64,000 bases of DNA, taken from contig CM046875.1 of NCBI GenBank assembly GCA_025667525.1, positions 152,331,675 through 152,395,674 of the forward strand. Direction: 5' to 3'. The notes under the pieces are model-generated. The model did no database searches, was not told the origin of the DNA, and saw only the letters and a list, made by a program, of their open reading frames with translations. Positions 51,301-61,689 of the stretch are shown here, piece after piece. Source of the stretch: Glebionis coronaria. Lineage: Eukaryota; Streptophyta; Magnoliopsida; Asterales; Asteraceae. The translations under genes and the position numbers were made by a program. How positions within the stretch are numbered: the stretch's first letter is position 1; each line of letters starts with the position of its first letter.

Positions 51301-52730
51301 TGCAAGAATGCGTTTCTAAAGATGTTATGTGTGCTTATTTTACATCTTGTGCTGATATTGATGAATATTCTGAAGTTGCATGCCAATATCTTGATAAGAT
51401 CAAAGAATGTGAACGTCTTGAAATTGAGCTTTCGAAACAAAAAGAAAATGTTGACAAAAAGGCTTTTGAGTTACTTCAACACAAAACTGATTTCATTCAA
51501 AAACATTGTCATTCACTTGAACTTGCTTTGCAAAAAGATGTTGGTCGTTTTCCACATGATAATAAATTGCAAGAAAAACTTTCCCAAACATTTCGAGAAA
51601 TGAATGAACAGAATTTGGAAATTAAAGGGTTGAAAGCTCAATTACAAGACAGGGACAGAGCGATAGCTGAGTTGCAGAAACTCATTGTTAAAATGGATGG
51701 GAAAATTGTGGAACCTAGCATTAAGAAAAATGTTGTTAGACAACCCAATGCCTCTAAAGAGAATAGATCCTCTATCTTGGGAAAACCATCTGCTTTATCT
51801 AATTCCTCGTTTGCAAAACATGTGTTTGCCCCCAAGATGGATGGAAAGGAAAGGTTACCACAACCTCAACCCATAAGGAATCCTGTAGCACCAAGCGTTA
51901 AGCACAATAATGTGATTAAACCAGGGATGTATAGAATGCCCACTAAGCCCACAAACAAAGATACTCACTCGCCTCAGACTTCTAGAAACACTAATATTCG
52001 TATGTCTTCTACTACAGGAATAGTCTCCACTACTAGTGTTAGCCGGCCTCAGCTTAAGAGCACTCAAGAGAATGATAAGGTCTGGAAACACAAGAATCAA
52101 GGGAAGATGAAGCAAGTAGAAGAACACCCTAGGAATTTGAATGTTTTTAAGAATAAAAAGTCTGTTATCGCATGTAATGACGATCTGAATGCTGTGAATG
52201 ATTTGAATGCTATGCATGTGAAATTTGTTTGTGTCAAATGTGGCAAGTGTGCTAATGCTAATCATTCTATGTGTGTTATAAATAAAGTCAAAGGCGTAGA
52301 TACTAGAACTAAGAAGCAAGTTGCAATGCCGATTAGAGCTAGTAAACCCAAACGCAAAGTGAACCATTCTGGTGCAACCCCCACTAAGAAAAGTAATGCA
52401 TCAGACTCCACCACTAAGAATCCTAGAAGCAAAATTAAGGAATCATATGAGTCTACTACCAAGTCTTGGAAATGGTGGTTTGCTAATCAATGTCCTCCCG
52501 GATATAAATGGATGCCTAAAGTTAGGACAGAAAATGTGAAAACGAGTGTTAGTTTGCCTTTAAATGTTGATAAGGACACTAATGATTCTACTATCACAAC
52601 TACTGTGGTATCCAATTTAGCAAATGCTCCATCGTGTTCTAACTCTTCTGCAGGTGATACAAATAATTCTCTTCATAATGGACTCCGGATGCACGAAGCA
52701 CATGACGGGGAATCTCAAGCTTCTAATTAA
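48327..52730 (+). CDS. gag: Element C gag with zinc knuckle and long coiled-coil extension (1467 aa)
   Basis: Starts at the first ATG after the leader (MDSTAEYR). Residues about 30-270 form the copia gag domain ([37 protein letters not shown]), followed by a Ser-rich basic part. The zinc knuckle [14 protein letters not shown] is at residues 423-436 with all C-C-H-C ligands. Acidic, heptad-rich segments at about 575-748 and 965-1125 should form coiled coils. A Cys-rich motif (CVKCGKC) near 1298 and a [12 protein letters not shown] motif precede the end. Gag packs the RNA; the extension is typical of Sirevirus-like elements and of unclear role. The ORF overlaps pol by 107 bp, with pol in the +1 frame. 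Confidence 0.93.
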   Translation: MDSTAEYRVTNNNIMVACNKERPPMLVSGRYAQWQSRFIRYLDTRPNGDALRKCITHGPYIFKKISIPPRAATDTTDPIPASERDETRADLTPENCAWHDAEKEAIYMVLSGIGDDIYSTVDACPTAHEMWTAIERLQQGESLNKQDVKTNLFWNFGKFTSRDGESIDSYYSRFYKMMNDMTRNNLQVSTMQVNVQFLQQLQPEWTRFVTLVKQQEKLDEVSYHRLFDILKQFQNEANEIRAERVAKTANPLALVTTTQHVQDPHSRAPKPYSNTSSSPRYSTSSKSSSSTKSRGKAPRAPSPPSESSSEEDSDEDQAQKIREMKQQIAYIMKTYKKIYKPTNNNLRTSSNTKNRYIESPPRYDTRRRGESPSRYDRHNPTHVEGSARYDRQTAKYDAQRIAAATGNRETVGSQVVQQSGIQCFNCQGYGHMAKECRKSKRVRDSSYHKEKMLLCKKMEAGVKLSAEEGAMLDDTDDEDSDQELDAHYSYMAKVEEVLKVTEDDNGPIFDTEPIDKVHTTDEYNVFGDIPEHSDLPNAINDTCMMETFDSNTTPDSSDMCNNESDDDQHANEYDEEERIALANLIATLQKDVTENKKSKKQLKKANATLTQSFEECKAALNKSTEMTETYRDELLQKTKELEGYKGSALKSQKDDFENKYNSTLELLAKEKRQYNVFLMDERQKTYLANTKVNELEQKLSMTTTDSAKILEDKKQEVDALKQDFKSRYDKETEKVTKLEAQVDFLKNVVYKTHDSIQSVRMLAPPSMFKGQASFASPEYLAKAQAANPHLYLDETERTDLDCMPVSANSEETALWDADSQPVVNKEFVKPYNYAYENSLYGLFNKQTQKTREEVFLECKQKRIQWKKAFAPKKSNVYKYINYLPLDESKSKNRKTLGILKHHIDNVKSIVERDWAKRKNVEWTRPIPQDITLLVKELLIPNTALIKETVLQLEEFIRTEMFDDLKYVESIEKHIDDLQIEKSDFSDEYDLLLQECVSKDVMCAYFTSCADIDEYSEVACQYLDKIKECERLEIELSKQKENVDKKAFELLQHKTDFIQKHCHSLELALQKDVGRFPHDNKLQEKLSQTFREMNEQNLEIKGLKAQLQDRDRAIAELQKLIVKMDGKIVEPSIKKNVVRQPNASKENRSSILGKPSALSNSSFAKHVFAPKMDGKERLPQPQPIRNPVAPSVKHNNVIKPGMYRMPTKPTNKDTHSPQTSRNTNIRMSSTTGIVSTTSVSRPQLKSTQENDKVWKHKNQGKMKQVEEHPRNLNVFKNKKSVIACNDDLNAVNDLNAMHVKFVCVKCGKCANANHSMCVINKVKGVDTRTKKQVAMPIRASKPKRKVNHSGATPTKKSNASDSTTKNPRSKIKESYESTTKSWKWWFANQCPPGYKWMPKVRTENVKTSVSLPLNVDKDTNDSTITTTVVSNLANAPSCSNSSAGDTNNSLHNGLRMHEAHDGESQASN

Positions 52731-55700
52731 CTTTGTGGAGAAGTTCCTAGGTACGGTCCGATTCGGAAATGATCAATTTGCACCGATCCTAGGATATGGA
52801 GATTTGGTTCAGGGAAATATCACGATTAAACGGGTATACTACGTCGAAGGGCTCAATCACAATCTTTTCTCGGTTGGTCAATTCTGTGATGCGGATTTGG
52901 AGGTTGCTTTTAGAAAGAAGACATGTTTTGTTCGTGATTATGATGGGAATGACTTACTTACCGGAACACGGGGTACCGATCTCTACACTATTTCACTACA
53001 AGACTCCACATCTTCAACTCCAATCTGTTTCATGGCTAAAGCTTCAACGACTCAAGCTTGGTTATGGCATCAACGTTTATCTCATCTTAACTTTGATACC
53101 ATCAACTTGCTTTCCAAGAAAGATATTGTGCGAGGCCTTCCTAACTTGAAATTCATCAAAGATCATCTTTGTTCTTCTTGTGAGCTTTGTAAAGCTAAAC
53201 GGAGTAGTTTCAAGACAAAGACTACACCGAGCTCTAAAGGACGGTTAGATCTTCTTCATATAGATTTATGTGGTCCCATGCGTGTTCAAAGTATCAATGG
53301 GAAGAAATACGTTATGGTAATTGTCGATGACTACTCAAGGTACACATGGACTCACTTCTTGAGGTCCAAGGATGAAACACCCGACGTTCTCATTAGCTTC
53401 CTTAAATTGATACAACGTGGTCTTCAAGCTCAAGTTAAAGTGGTTCGTACTGACAGAGGTACAGAATTTTTGAATTCTCATCTGAGAAAGTATTTTGAAG
53501 CCGAAGGGATTGAACATGAAACATCTATTGCTAGAACACCCGAACAAAACGGCGTTGTTGAAAGACGAAACCGTACTTTGGTTGAAGCTGCTCGAACATT
53601 ATTATCCGCTTCAAAACTTCCACTATACTTTTGGGCCGAAGCCGTGTCAACCGCATGCTACACACAAAACCGCTCCTTAATTATCCCAAGACACGAAAAG
53701 ACACCATATCACATAATTCATGATCGTAAACCTTCACTCAAACACCTTCATGTTTTTGGATGTATTTGTTACATTATACGAGATGGTGAAAATTTGGATA
53801 AGATGAAAGAAAAAGGTGATGCATGTATTCTTGTGGGATATGCAACTCAGTCTAAGGGATATAGAGTGTTCAACAAAAGAACAAAATTGATTGTCGAGAC
53901 AATTCAAATCCGATTTGATGAATCTCAAGAAATGGCACTTGAACAAAGCAGTTTAAGTCCCGATCCACAAGGACAAACGACTTCCGTTCAAAACCGCACG
54001 GAACTCGGAACTCAAGACCACAACAATGAACCGTCAAGTTCAACGCTGGTTCTAGAAAATGTTCCTAGAGCTGATATGACAGTCGATACGACAATTGAAG
54101 AGTTGGAAATATTATATGGACCAATGTATGATGAATATTTCACGGGGGAGAAACAAGTTGTATCGAAGTCTTCCGCTGTCACTCATGATATGAATGATGA
54201 TTCCGATCATCGTCAACAACCGGATATAACTTCATCTACTTCAACACGGGTTGCAGCAGATTTACCTCCTCAGAATATTACTTCAACAATCGATCCTACA
54301 ACATCCACAACTACTGTCATTGCTCTAGAGAACACTAATCAAGCAGACGGTGCATTATCTGACGATGACGAATTTATCAACCCATTCGGTACACCTGTAC
54401 ACGAAACTGGAGAGTCTTCTACTCGCCATGTTGATCCGTCAAATATGCATACGTTTTATCAACGACATCCTTTAACACATCATTGGACCCGAGATCATCC
54501 TTTGGTTCACGTAATTGGAAACCCTTCACAGCCTGTTCGTACAAGACGACAACTAGCCACTGATGGCGATGTTTGTATGTTCGCACTCGCCGTGAGTACT
54601 GTTGAACCGAAAAACATCAAAGAAGCCATGGCTGATCATGCTTGGATTGAATCGATGACGGATGAACTTCAACAATTTGAAAGACTTAAAGTCTGGGAAC
54701 TTGTTGACAGACCATACGATGTGACTCCATTAAATCTTCGTTGGATCTGGAAAAACAAGATGGATGAAGAGAATACGATCATCAAGAATAAAGCTAGGCT
54801 AGTGGCTAAGGGGTATGGCCAGAAAGAGGGAATTGATTTTGATGAATCATTTGCACCCGTTGCTCGCATGGAAGCGGTCAGGATTTTCCTTGCTTATGCT
54901 GCACATAAGGGATTCACTGTCTATCAAATGGACGTAAAGACGGCGTTTCTTAACGGTCCTTTGAAGGAAGAAGTCTATGTCACGCAGCCCGAAGGATTCG
55001 TCAATCCTCAATATCCTGACAAGGTGTATCGTCTCCACAAAGCACTTTGTGGACTCAAGCAAGCTCCAAGGGCGTGGTACGACGAGCTCTCAAAATTTCT
55101 GGTATCCAAAGGTTTCTCAAAAGGTTCAATTGATCTAACTTTGTTCACTTATAAATATGGGGATGACATTTTGCTTGTGCAAATTTATGTTGATGACATT
55201 ATTTTCGGGTCTACAAACCTAAAACTTTCAAAATGGTTTGAAAAAGTAATGCACAGCAAATTTGAAATGTCAATGATGGGCGAACTAAAATTCTTTCTAG
55301 GAATTCAAGTTCACCAATCCACAAGTGGTATCTTCATTAACCAAGCTAAGTATTGTCAAGAGATAATAAAAAAGCATGGTATGACATCATGTGACCCCGT
55401 TGGGACACCATTATCAACCACATCCCTAGATGCTGATTTGGAGGGATTACCCATAGATCAAACGAGATATCGTTCCATGATCGGGTCCCTCATGTACTTG
55501 ACAGCGAGCAGACCTGATATACATCATGCTACATGCTATTGTGCACGATATCAAGCACGACCCACTGAAAAGCACCTCAAGGAGGTTAAACGGATCTTTC
55601 GGTACCTTAAGAATACCATTCACATGGGACTCTGGTATCCGAGGGAAACCGGTTTCTTTCTAACAGCCTATTCAGATTCTGATCATGCAGAGTGTCTTGA

Positions 55701-56166
55701 TACACGTAAAAGTACTTCTGGTGGTGCACAATTTCTAGGTCAAGACAAGCTTGTGGGATGGTCTTCCAAGAAGCAGGATTGCACGTCACTGTCATCAGCC
55801 GAAGCGGAGTATGTGTCTCTATCTGCGTGTTGTGCTCAAGTTCTTTGGATGAGAACACAACTCACAGATTATGGCTTCCATTTTGATAAAGTACCTATGT
55901 ACTGTGACTCAAAATCGGCCATAGCCATCTCCTGCAATCCGGTTCAGCATTCCCGCACGAAGCACATTGATGTCAGATATCACTTCATTAAGGAACAAGT
56001 TGAAAAGGGTATTGTTGAATTATACTTTGTTGGAACTGATTACCAATTAGCTGACTTGTTTACAAAAGCTCTTTCGAAAGAGAGGTTTGCGTATCTAGTT
56101 AGGCAAATTGGTATGAGATGTTTGACTCCAGCAGACCTGGAGATTCTGGCAAAGGTGCCTGCTTGA
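52624..56166 (+). CDS. pol: Element C pol: protease, integrase, reverse transcriptase, RNase H (1180 aa)
   Basis: Protease motif [11 protein letters not shown] at residues 19-29. The pre-integrase zinc region is [12 protein letters not shown] with CSSCELC (about 148-195). Integrase has [17 protein letters not shown] and [13 protein letters not shown] (D near 214, D near 277, E near 313). RT has [21 protein letters not shown] and active site YVDD near 855. RNase H has [11 protein letters not shown] (near 1018), SSAEAEY, YCDSKSA and HIDVRYHFI. No catalytic residue looks lost. The frame opens at 52621 after a TAG, so pol must be reached by a shift from the gag frame between 52621 and about 52678, or else one small indel broke the polyprotein. 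The ATG at 52624 need not be a real start. Confidence 0.94.
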   Translation: MLHRVLTLLQVIQIILFIMDSGCTKHMTGNLKLLINFVEKFLGTVRFGNDQFAPILGYGDLVQGNITIKRVYYVEGLNHNLFSVGQFCDADLEVAFRKKTCFVRDYDGNDLLTGTRGTDLYTISLQDSTSSTPICFMAKASTTQAWLWHQRLSHLNFDTINLLSKKDIVRGLPNLKFIKDHLCSSCELCKAKRSSFKTKTTPSSKGRLDLLHIDLCGPMRVQSINGKKYVMVIVDDYSRYTWTHFLRSKDETPDVLISFLKLIQRGLQAQVKVVRTDRGTEFLNSHLRKYFEAEGIEHETSIARTPEQNGVVERRNRTLVEAARTLLSASKLPLYFWAEAVSTACYTQNRSLIIPRHEKTPYHIIHDRKPSLKHLHVFGCICYIIRDGENLDKMKEKGDACILVGYATQSKGYRVFNKRTKLIVETIQIRFDESQEMALEQSSLSPDPQGQTTSVQNRTELGTQDHNNEPSSSTLVLENVPRADMTVDTTIEELEILYGPMYDEYFTGEKQVVSKSSAVTHDMNDDSDHRQQPDITSSTSTRVAADLPPQNITSTIDPTTSTTTVIALENTNQADGALSDDDEFINPFGTPVHETGESSTRHVDPSNMHTFYQRHPLTHHWTRDHPLVHVIGNPSQPVRTRRQLATDGDVCMFALAVSTVEPKNIKEAMADHAWIESMTDELQQFERLKVWELVDRPYDVTPLNLRWIWKNKMDEENTIIKNKARLVAKGYGQKEGIDFDESFAPVARMEAVRIFLAYAAHKGFTVYQMDVKTAFLNGPLKEEVYVTQPEGFVNPQYPDKVYRLHKALCGLKQAPRAWYDELSKFLVSKGFSKGSIDLTLFTYKYGDDILLVQIYVDDIIFGSTNLKLSKWFEKVMHSKFEMSMMGELKFFLGIQVHQSTSGIFINQAKYCQEIIKKHGMTSCDPVGTPLSTTSLDADLEGLPIDQTRYRSMIGSLMYLTASRPDIHHATCYCARYQARPTEKHLKEVKRIFRYLKNTIHMGLWYPRETGFFLTAYSDSDHAECLDTRKSTSGGAQFLGQDKLVGWSSKKQDCTSLSSAEAEYVSLSACCAQVLWMRTQLTDYGFHFDKVPMYCDSKSAIAISCNPVQHSRTKHIDVRYHFIKEQVEKGIVELYFVGTDYQLADLFTKALSKERFAYLVRQIGMRCLTPADLEILAKVPA

Positions 56167-57762
56167 TTTATCTTTCAAACATCAACTTGTATATATCTTT
56201 TAAAAAGCAAAATACAAAAATATAAAACACATAAAAGCAAAACACAAAATTAAAAATATTTCAAAATCCAAAAATATTCTTCTCGACATGTCTTTCAGTA
56301 TCGATAATATGGACGTGCCTAGAAATGTCGCTCAATAACGACACGGGTGTGTACATAAAGCTCGAATGAAAGTTGTAAATATTTTTCAAAACATGTCATT
56401 TCTTCTTTTAATAAAGGAAATTGTCTATTTTGGACAAATATTTCCAAACAACGGGTAGAGCAATCTATCACGGGTTGAGCTTGTCACAAAACATTCAAAG
56501 TTTTGAGCTCAACACAATGGCTTGTAATCACTTTCAGATTGCAACCCGGATCGATATTCACGGGGGAGTGTACGATTTAGTACCCTTACCCTCAGCAAAA
56601 GAAGAGAAATCTTCTTACACTTGAGTGGATTCGTCAAGACATTCAAAGTCTATGAACTCAAGTTTATGCTTTAGAAAAACCTTTCGACAAAAAGAATTGA
56701 TTTTTCAAAAAGCGTTGAACACAATTTTTTCAAGAATTTTTCAATGATATTCAAAATCTTTCAAAAATTGTGTGTTCAACAACTCCCATCCTCAAAAAGC
56801 GAAATGTGGATCATATCCTCACAATGACAATTCAATTGGATCAATTTTTGAGGGGGAGCATTTTAAACTTCATGCAAAAGATTAACACATCTTTCTCCCG
56901 GAGATTTCAAGACTATTTTTCAAAATATATTTTAATCAAATTTGGTATCTCTAATATCAAAAGATTTTATATATTAGAGATAGGGGGAGAAAATGTGATT
57001 AAAATGTGATCTAATATAAGACTCAAGCACTTTCACTCTTACCTACATGTGCGAAACACTTTCGATTATCGATGCACATGTGAAGGGGGAGCATTTCTGA
57101 AACGACAAAACTAGCAAGGTGTTAAATGTTTTTCAAACACTTTGTTAGAATTTAAAGTGGTTTTCATGGTTACGATCAAATACCCACAACATCTTTAATT
57201 CACGACTTTATTGGTGTCAAAAGGGTGGTTAGGTTTAAGTCCTATGATCCAACCAGAACCCGAGGGATCTTCCCAGGGACAATCCAATAGATTATTAGAA
57301 GTCCTTAGGAAAGATGGAGTAGAATGTGAACGTAGCTGAATGCCGACTAAGTACTGATGCTAGCACTGGAACAATCACAACAAGGTGCTAGTAATGATGT
57401 CTTGGTAAGCATTGAAGGGGTTGAAGAATGAAAAAGAAATGTAAGGATAAAGGGTGTAAAGAAAGAAGCCCTCCATACAACTTAGGCAGAAACCGGGTCA
57501 ACTCATCATGAAGACAAACTCATCCTGGACCCAGTGATGTGAAGCACAACCCTTTCCTAGCTACTCAGGCTTCTCTCAAAAGAAGTTTGTTTTATTGTCA
57601 CGGAGATCAACACGACTTCTATTGACTTTCTCACTCCGAGATAGTTGATATTGAATAGGTGGCATCTGCTCCAGCCTCCGACCACTAAAAGTGCACAAAT
57701 CGAGTCTAGAGCCAAGAGAACAATCAAATCTCGTTAGGACACACGGATGAAGATCAACAGAG

Positions 57763-58164
57763 TCCTACGCTATATCCTTGCGATATTGCTAGAACACACA
57801 GAGTGATACTACTTAGTATTCACAATGATGAGTGGAAATCCTTCCAGTGTTAACATCAAACAGCACTGCGGTAGGTCATATGCAAGATTCTTTATGAATT
57901 GAACATGTGCAAAACTGAAAAGCAACAGTGGTTTGATTCTGAACTGATTCAAACTCGTTTCAGGTTTCTACGCAATATCTTTATGGTCTTGCCAGAACAT
58001 TCAGAGTGATATTCATTAATATTCACAGTGACGAATGGAAATCCTTCTAGCGTCAACCTCAAACAGCGCTACGGTAGGTGACTTGTGAGATTCTTATGAA
58101 TCAAACTTGTGTCAACTGGAAAGCAACAATGGTAAGATTCGTTAAGAATCAAACTTGTTCCAGG
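57763..58164 (+). repeat. Two tandem ~200-bp diverged repeats in the C 3' region
   Basis: CTACGC...TATCTT/TATCCTTG starts each copy (57765 and 57968), and both continue with GAGTGATA, GGAAATCCTTC, CAAACAGC and ACGGTAGGT-like stretches. The period is about 203 bp; the copies differ at many positions. Confidence 0.82.
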
Positions 58165-58730
58165 AATTTGAATTGACGACTTTAATCAAACGGATATCTA
58201 TCCAATTGATTCACTCTTTATGTTCGCAGTCTTGCTTTGAGACGGTCGAGTAAAGAGAACGGCTAGTACAGCCGTGAAACCCTGTCAAGGAGATTCTTAA
58301 TTGAATCTACCTGATCACAGGTACGATATTTAATATCGTATAACGGTCTTCACCGACCGGAGGTAAAACGCTACCGATTTAGGACGAATGTCAAAGCCAT
58401 TCAGTCCGTGTCTATGTTTTGTCTCGAGAAGGTGGCGTCACGGTGTACACAGCAAAGTCAATGATTCAGAAACCACATACTCATGCCTAAAGACATATTC
58501 AACAATTAATAGTGTGAGCATGTGGATGAAGACACAAGATCGCAAGATGGCAAAGACAAGTCAAGGATGATTTGAAGATCTCAAGCTTAAAGACAAAGTC
58601 GAAAGACAACGACAAAGGCTCAAAGATCACAGCATGAAGGAACAAGACTACGATTACACGTTCAAGACTCATTTATGGCGAGATTAGTAATCTCTACAAA
58701 TTTCATAAATGACCAAGGTTTATGACCTCT

Positions 58731-58743
58731 CATTGGGGGAGAT
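58731..58743 (+). other. Polypurine tract of element C
   Basis: TTGGGGGAGAT directly before the 3' LTR start TGTTAGCC at 58744. It primes the plus DNA strand. Confidence 0.88.
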
Positions 58744-59141
58744 TGTTAGCCTCAAAATATTGAGCCAAACAAGAATGCTCGGTCATATGTTTATTATGTA
58801 TCGTATTTTAGAACGTTGTAATAGGTAGTATATTAGTCGTGTTATTACGGGCTTAACTTTAAGCTAAGGTTCATTAATAAGTAACCAAAGCCCAAAAGGA
58901 AAGCCCGGCCCATGATCATATAGCCCATTAAGCTACATGTAAGCAAGGCTATATAAACCTCTCCTTGCATGTAAGGAGAGGTTGGTTGGTCATTTCATTT
59001 TCTCTAATCTAATATTCCACAAGTTTCACCAACCATTTTCTCTCTACTTTCTCTCACTACTTTCTCTCTCTAGAATTCTTCTCATTCTACCTTTCTTTCT
59101 TTAAATTCGTGTATTACAATCATCATATATTAGGGACAACA
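58744..59141 (+). repeat. 3' LTR of element C
   Basis: 398 bp; read side by side I find no difference from the 5' LTR. It is followed by the target duplication GTTTC (59142-59146). Confidence 0.95.
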
Positions 59142-59146
59142 GTTTC

Positions 59147-61689
59147 ACGTGATGTCGTTTGGATTGACTAACACACATGTAGCATTCATAAATTTTGTGA
59201 ATCACGTGTGTAGGCTGTAAATTGATAAATTCATGCTTGTGATCATTAAGGACTATTTGTTTGTTAATACGAATAAGAATGAGTTAATAATTATTTATAG
59301 ATTGCCCTGAATTGGCCGAAAAATAAAAACCGGTACCCTAAATATTTAACACGTGATTAAAAGACTTGAATCTTTACATGACTTAACCATGTGATTAATA
59401 GATAATGGAAGCTATATTGACTTTTCAAAGATTAGAACCATTAACGCTTAGGGATTAAAAACATAATCCTTTACATAAAATGACCGTTGGATTAATAATG
59501 GTAAGATGTATGCATATAGACTCTTAAAATTAAGAGCCCTTTTAAGACTTTGGATTTTTACCAAAAAGAAATGGAAATATGTTTTGACAAATGTATTAAC
59601 AAAGGATGTTTAAAGGGATTACTCCCTTATACACAAACCATTTAACTAAACTTCTGTTTAGGGGTAAATGTTTGTGTATACTTCTAGACAACTTAAGAAG
59701 AATTGAGGAAATTATATAAATTATGACTTGAAATTTGAAACGAAAATTTTTGCTTTTCAACTAAGAAAATTTTGAACAAAGTATAAACAAAAGTTTTTCG
59801 AACATTTACGAATCTTATTAATTATTTTCGATAAATCAACAAAAATCTTGTTAAACTCAAATTTATTTTGAACATTTTATATAATTGGTTGAACTAAGAA
59901 ATTTAAAACTTTTACGTTTACGTTTCATAAAAATTGAATAATAATTATTTAATTAATTATAATAATTACCGACGCTTTAGAACGACAGATTGAGTAAAAC
60001 AGATAAAAGATAATAGTAAAGACGAAACTAAAAGATAGAAGATATGAAGAAAGAATTTTGAATAAATACGGTTATGATATTTATTTCATCAGGAAAGTGA
60101 ACGTAATTACTGACACATAATATAGAAAGAATATCTGAGTGAATTGTGGACATGATAATTACATCATCATGAGAAGTGAATATGGATACTGACATATTAT
60201 ATATAAAAAGGATAAAGAACCAATTAAGATATATTTTTTAATAATGATTGTGCAAACTAAATTGCCGAACAAAATAAAAATAAACGATGTTGGTAAAAAG
60301 GATAATATAAATAATAAAAAGTGGTTCGCGGCTAATGTGAACCATTAGAATTGAGAAGCTAACGGCGTTAAATATTTTAAAGACCACTTATGGTTTCCTA
60401 AATATGAAGGATTGTGAGATATAGTTATGTTGGAATTTGTAAGTATAAGTATTCTATTTATGTCATTTATGACTAAAAGTATCTTTGTCTGAAGAAGTAG
60501 TACTAATGGCAAAATATGAAGGCAGACATCGCCTCATACATTAGTAAACGTCTAGCTATTGCAAAGGTCATCATCTGAATTTGATTCGATTTGGGTCATC
60601 GTCGACAGACTGACCAAATCTGCTAATATCATTCTCGTTAATGATAGAATCTTGATGAAGAAATAGACTCTTTTATTTAAAGGAAGTTATATAAACATAG
60701 TGTGCCTGTATCAATCATCTATATATCAAGATCCTCGCTTCGCATCGAATTTCTAGAGATTTGCTCAGAAGTCATTGAGAACGAACCTTGATGAGAGTAC
60801 TATGTACCACCCCAATCGAAGGGACGAGGTAAAGTAATGATACAAAATACTATAAGCGCTGTTTTATGTTTAAATGATTGACCTTTGGTAATGAACCGTA
60901 TAATCGTTTTCCTTTGGAAAGATTATCCTTGATAATCATCGTATTAGGATTGAGATCGAATCTTGTTAGGATCTAAACATTAGAGCATCTGTAAGCAGGA
61001 GTTGAGATGAAGACACCCGACATACACCCATTGTGTGTTGGACATGTCTCTTAGGTTTAAGGTTTCCTATGATGGCGAACCTATCCTTGCAAAATATCCG
61101 ACCCGCGAGATCTGAAATGATTGTTGAAATTAGGATTGATTATTGACAGCCGGTAGTGGGCAAGAGGTTATGTGAATGTGAAATGTAGATCTTGAAGTGC
61201 CAAATGGGTAGCGAAGTTATGCCACAATTTTTAAACTTGGAAAAAAAAATGAATTAATGATCTGACAAATCATGGGATATAAGTCCCCGTTGTATGGGAC
61301 CATTGAGATGATGAAAAAGTTGGGATTGAAAGGCATATAAGCTGGATCTACCCTAGGACTTCAAAGACTGCGTGAATTATGTTTCGTATCTCAAACTTGA
61401 TGGAATATCTATCAAGTTAAAATCTGAATTCTTCTTAATAGAGCTTAGATCGGCGAAAAGTTGCATTCATCAAAAACCCGTGAACATCATGGATAGAGAA
61501 AGTAAGTCAACATTTAGCCTGATCTTATTCCCGTAGTTATGTTTGATGAAACTCGCGTAATGTAATGAATTGCACTTGTGAGAAAAGACCGAATGTGGAG
61601 GAAATACCCACATGGCTTTAACTCTATAAGAAGCGAGTAGTAAGGTAAGATGATCTTTGAGGACAAAGATCCTGTTTAGGGGTAAATGC
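59147..61689 (+). pseudogene. Element D internal region, right part (eroded RT, RNase H and integrase)
   Basis: Aligns with A 5612-7815. MSFGLTNTH-type residues lie right after the C insertion, the in-frame TAA is at 59218-59220 and IIKD at 59242-59253, in the same places as in A. Integrase shows DRLTKSAN near 60600-60625, the TAG in place of Trp near 60762 and STMYHP near 60795. Only the right end with the short purine tract before 61690 looks well kept. About 360 bp more than A is present, mainly around 59440-59520 and 60050-60200. Confidence 0.83.

Larger units (their letters stand above)
56167..58743 (+). other. 3' non-coding region of element C with repeated polypurine tracts
   Basis: About 2.6 kb without a credible ORF, so no env-like gene as described for some Sireviruses. 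GGGGGAG-type purine tracts occur at 56562, 56852, 56983, 57084 and 58735; the last touches the 3' LTR. Two diverged 200-bp direct repeats lie at 57763-57963 and 57966-58164. Confidence 0.82.
46900..59141 (+). mobile_element. Element C: nearly intact Sirevirus-like Ty1/copia retrotransposon
   Basis: Two 398-bp LTRs (46900-47297 and 58744-59141) that read as identical, a target duplication GTTTC (46895-46899 and 59142-59146), a Met-type primer site, a long leader, a gag/coiled-coil ORF, a pol ORF with all catalytic motifs, a long 3' non-coding part with several purine tracts, and a polypurine tract next to the 3' LTR. At 12.24 kb with large coiled-coil coding between gag and protease, it fits the Sirevirus lineage of copia. 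It is the youngest insertion here. Confidence 0.94.

Noticed and set aside
56167..58743. env-like gene in element C
   Set aside because: Some Sireviruses have one, but the longest ORF here is under 80 aa and shows no membrane or signal segments.
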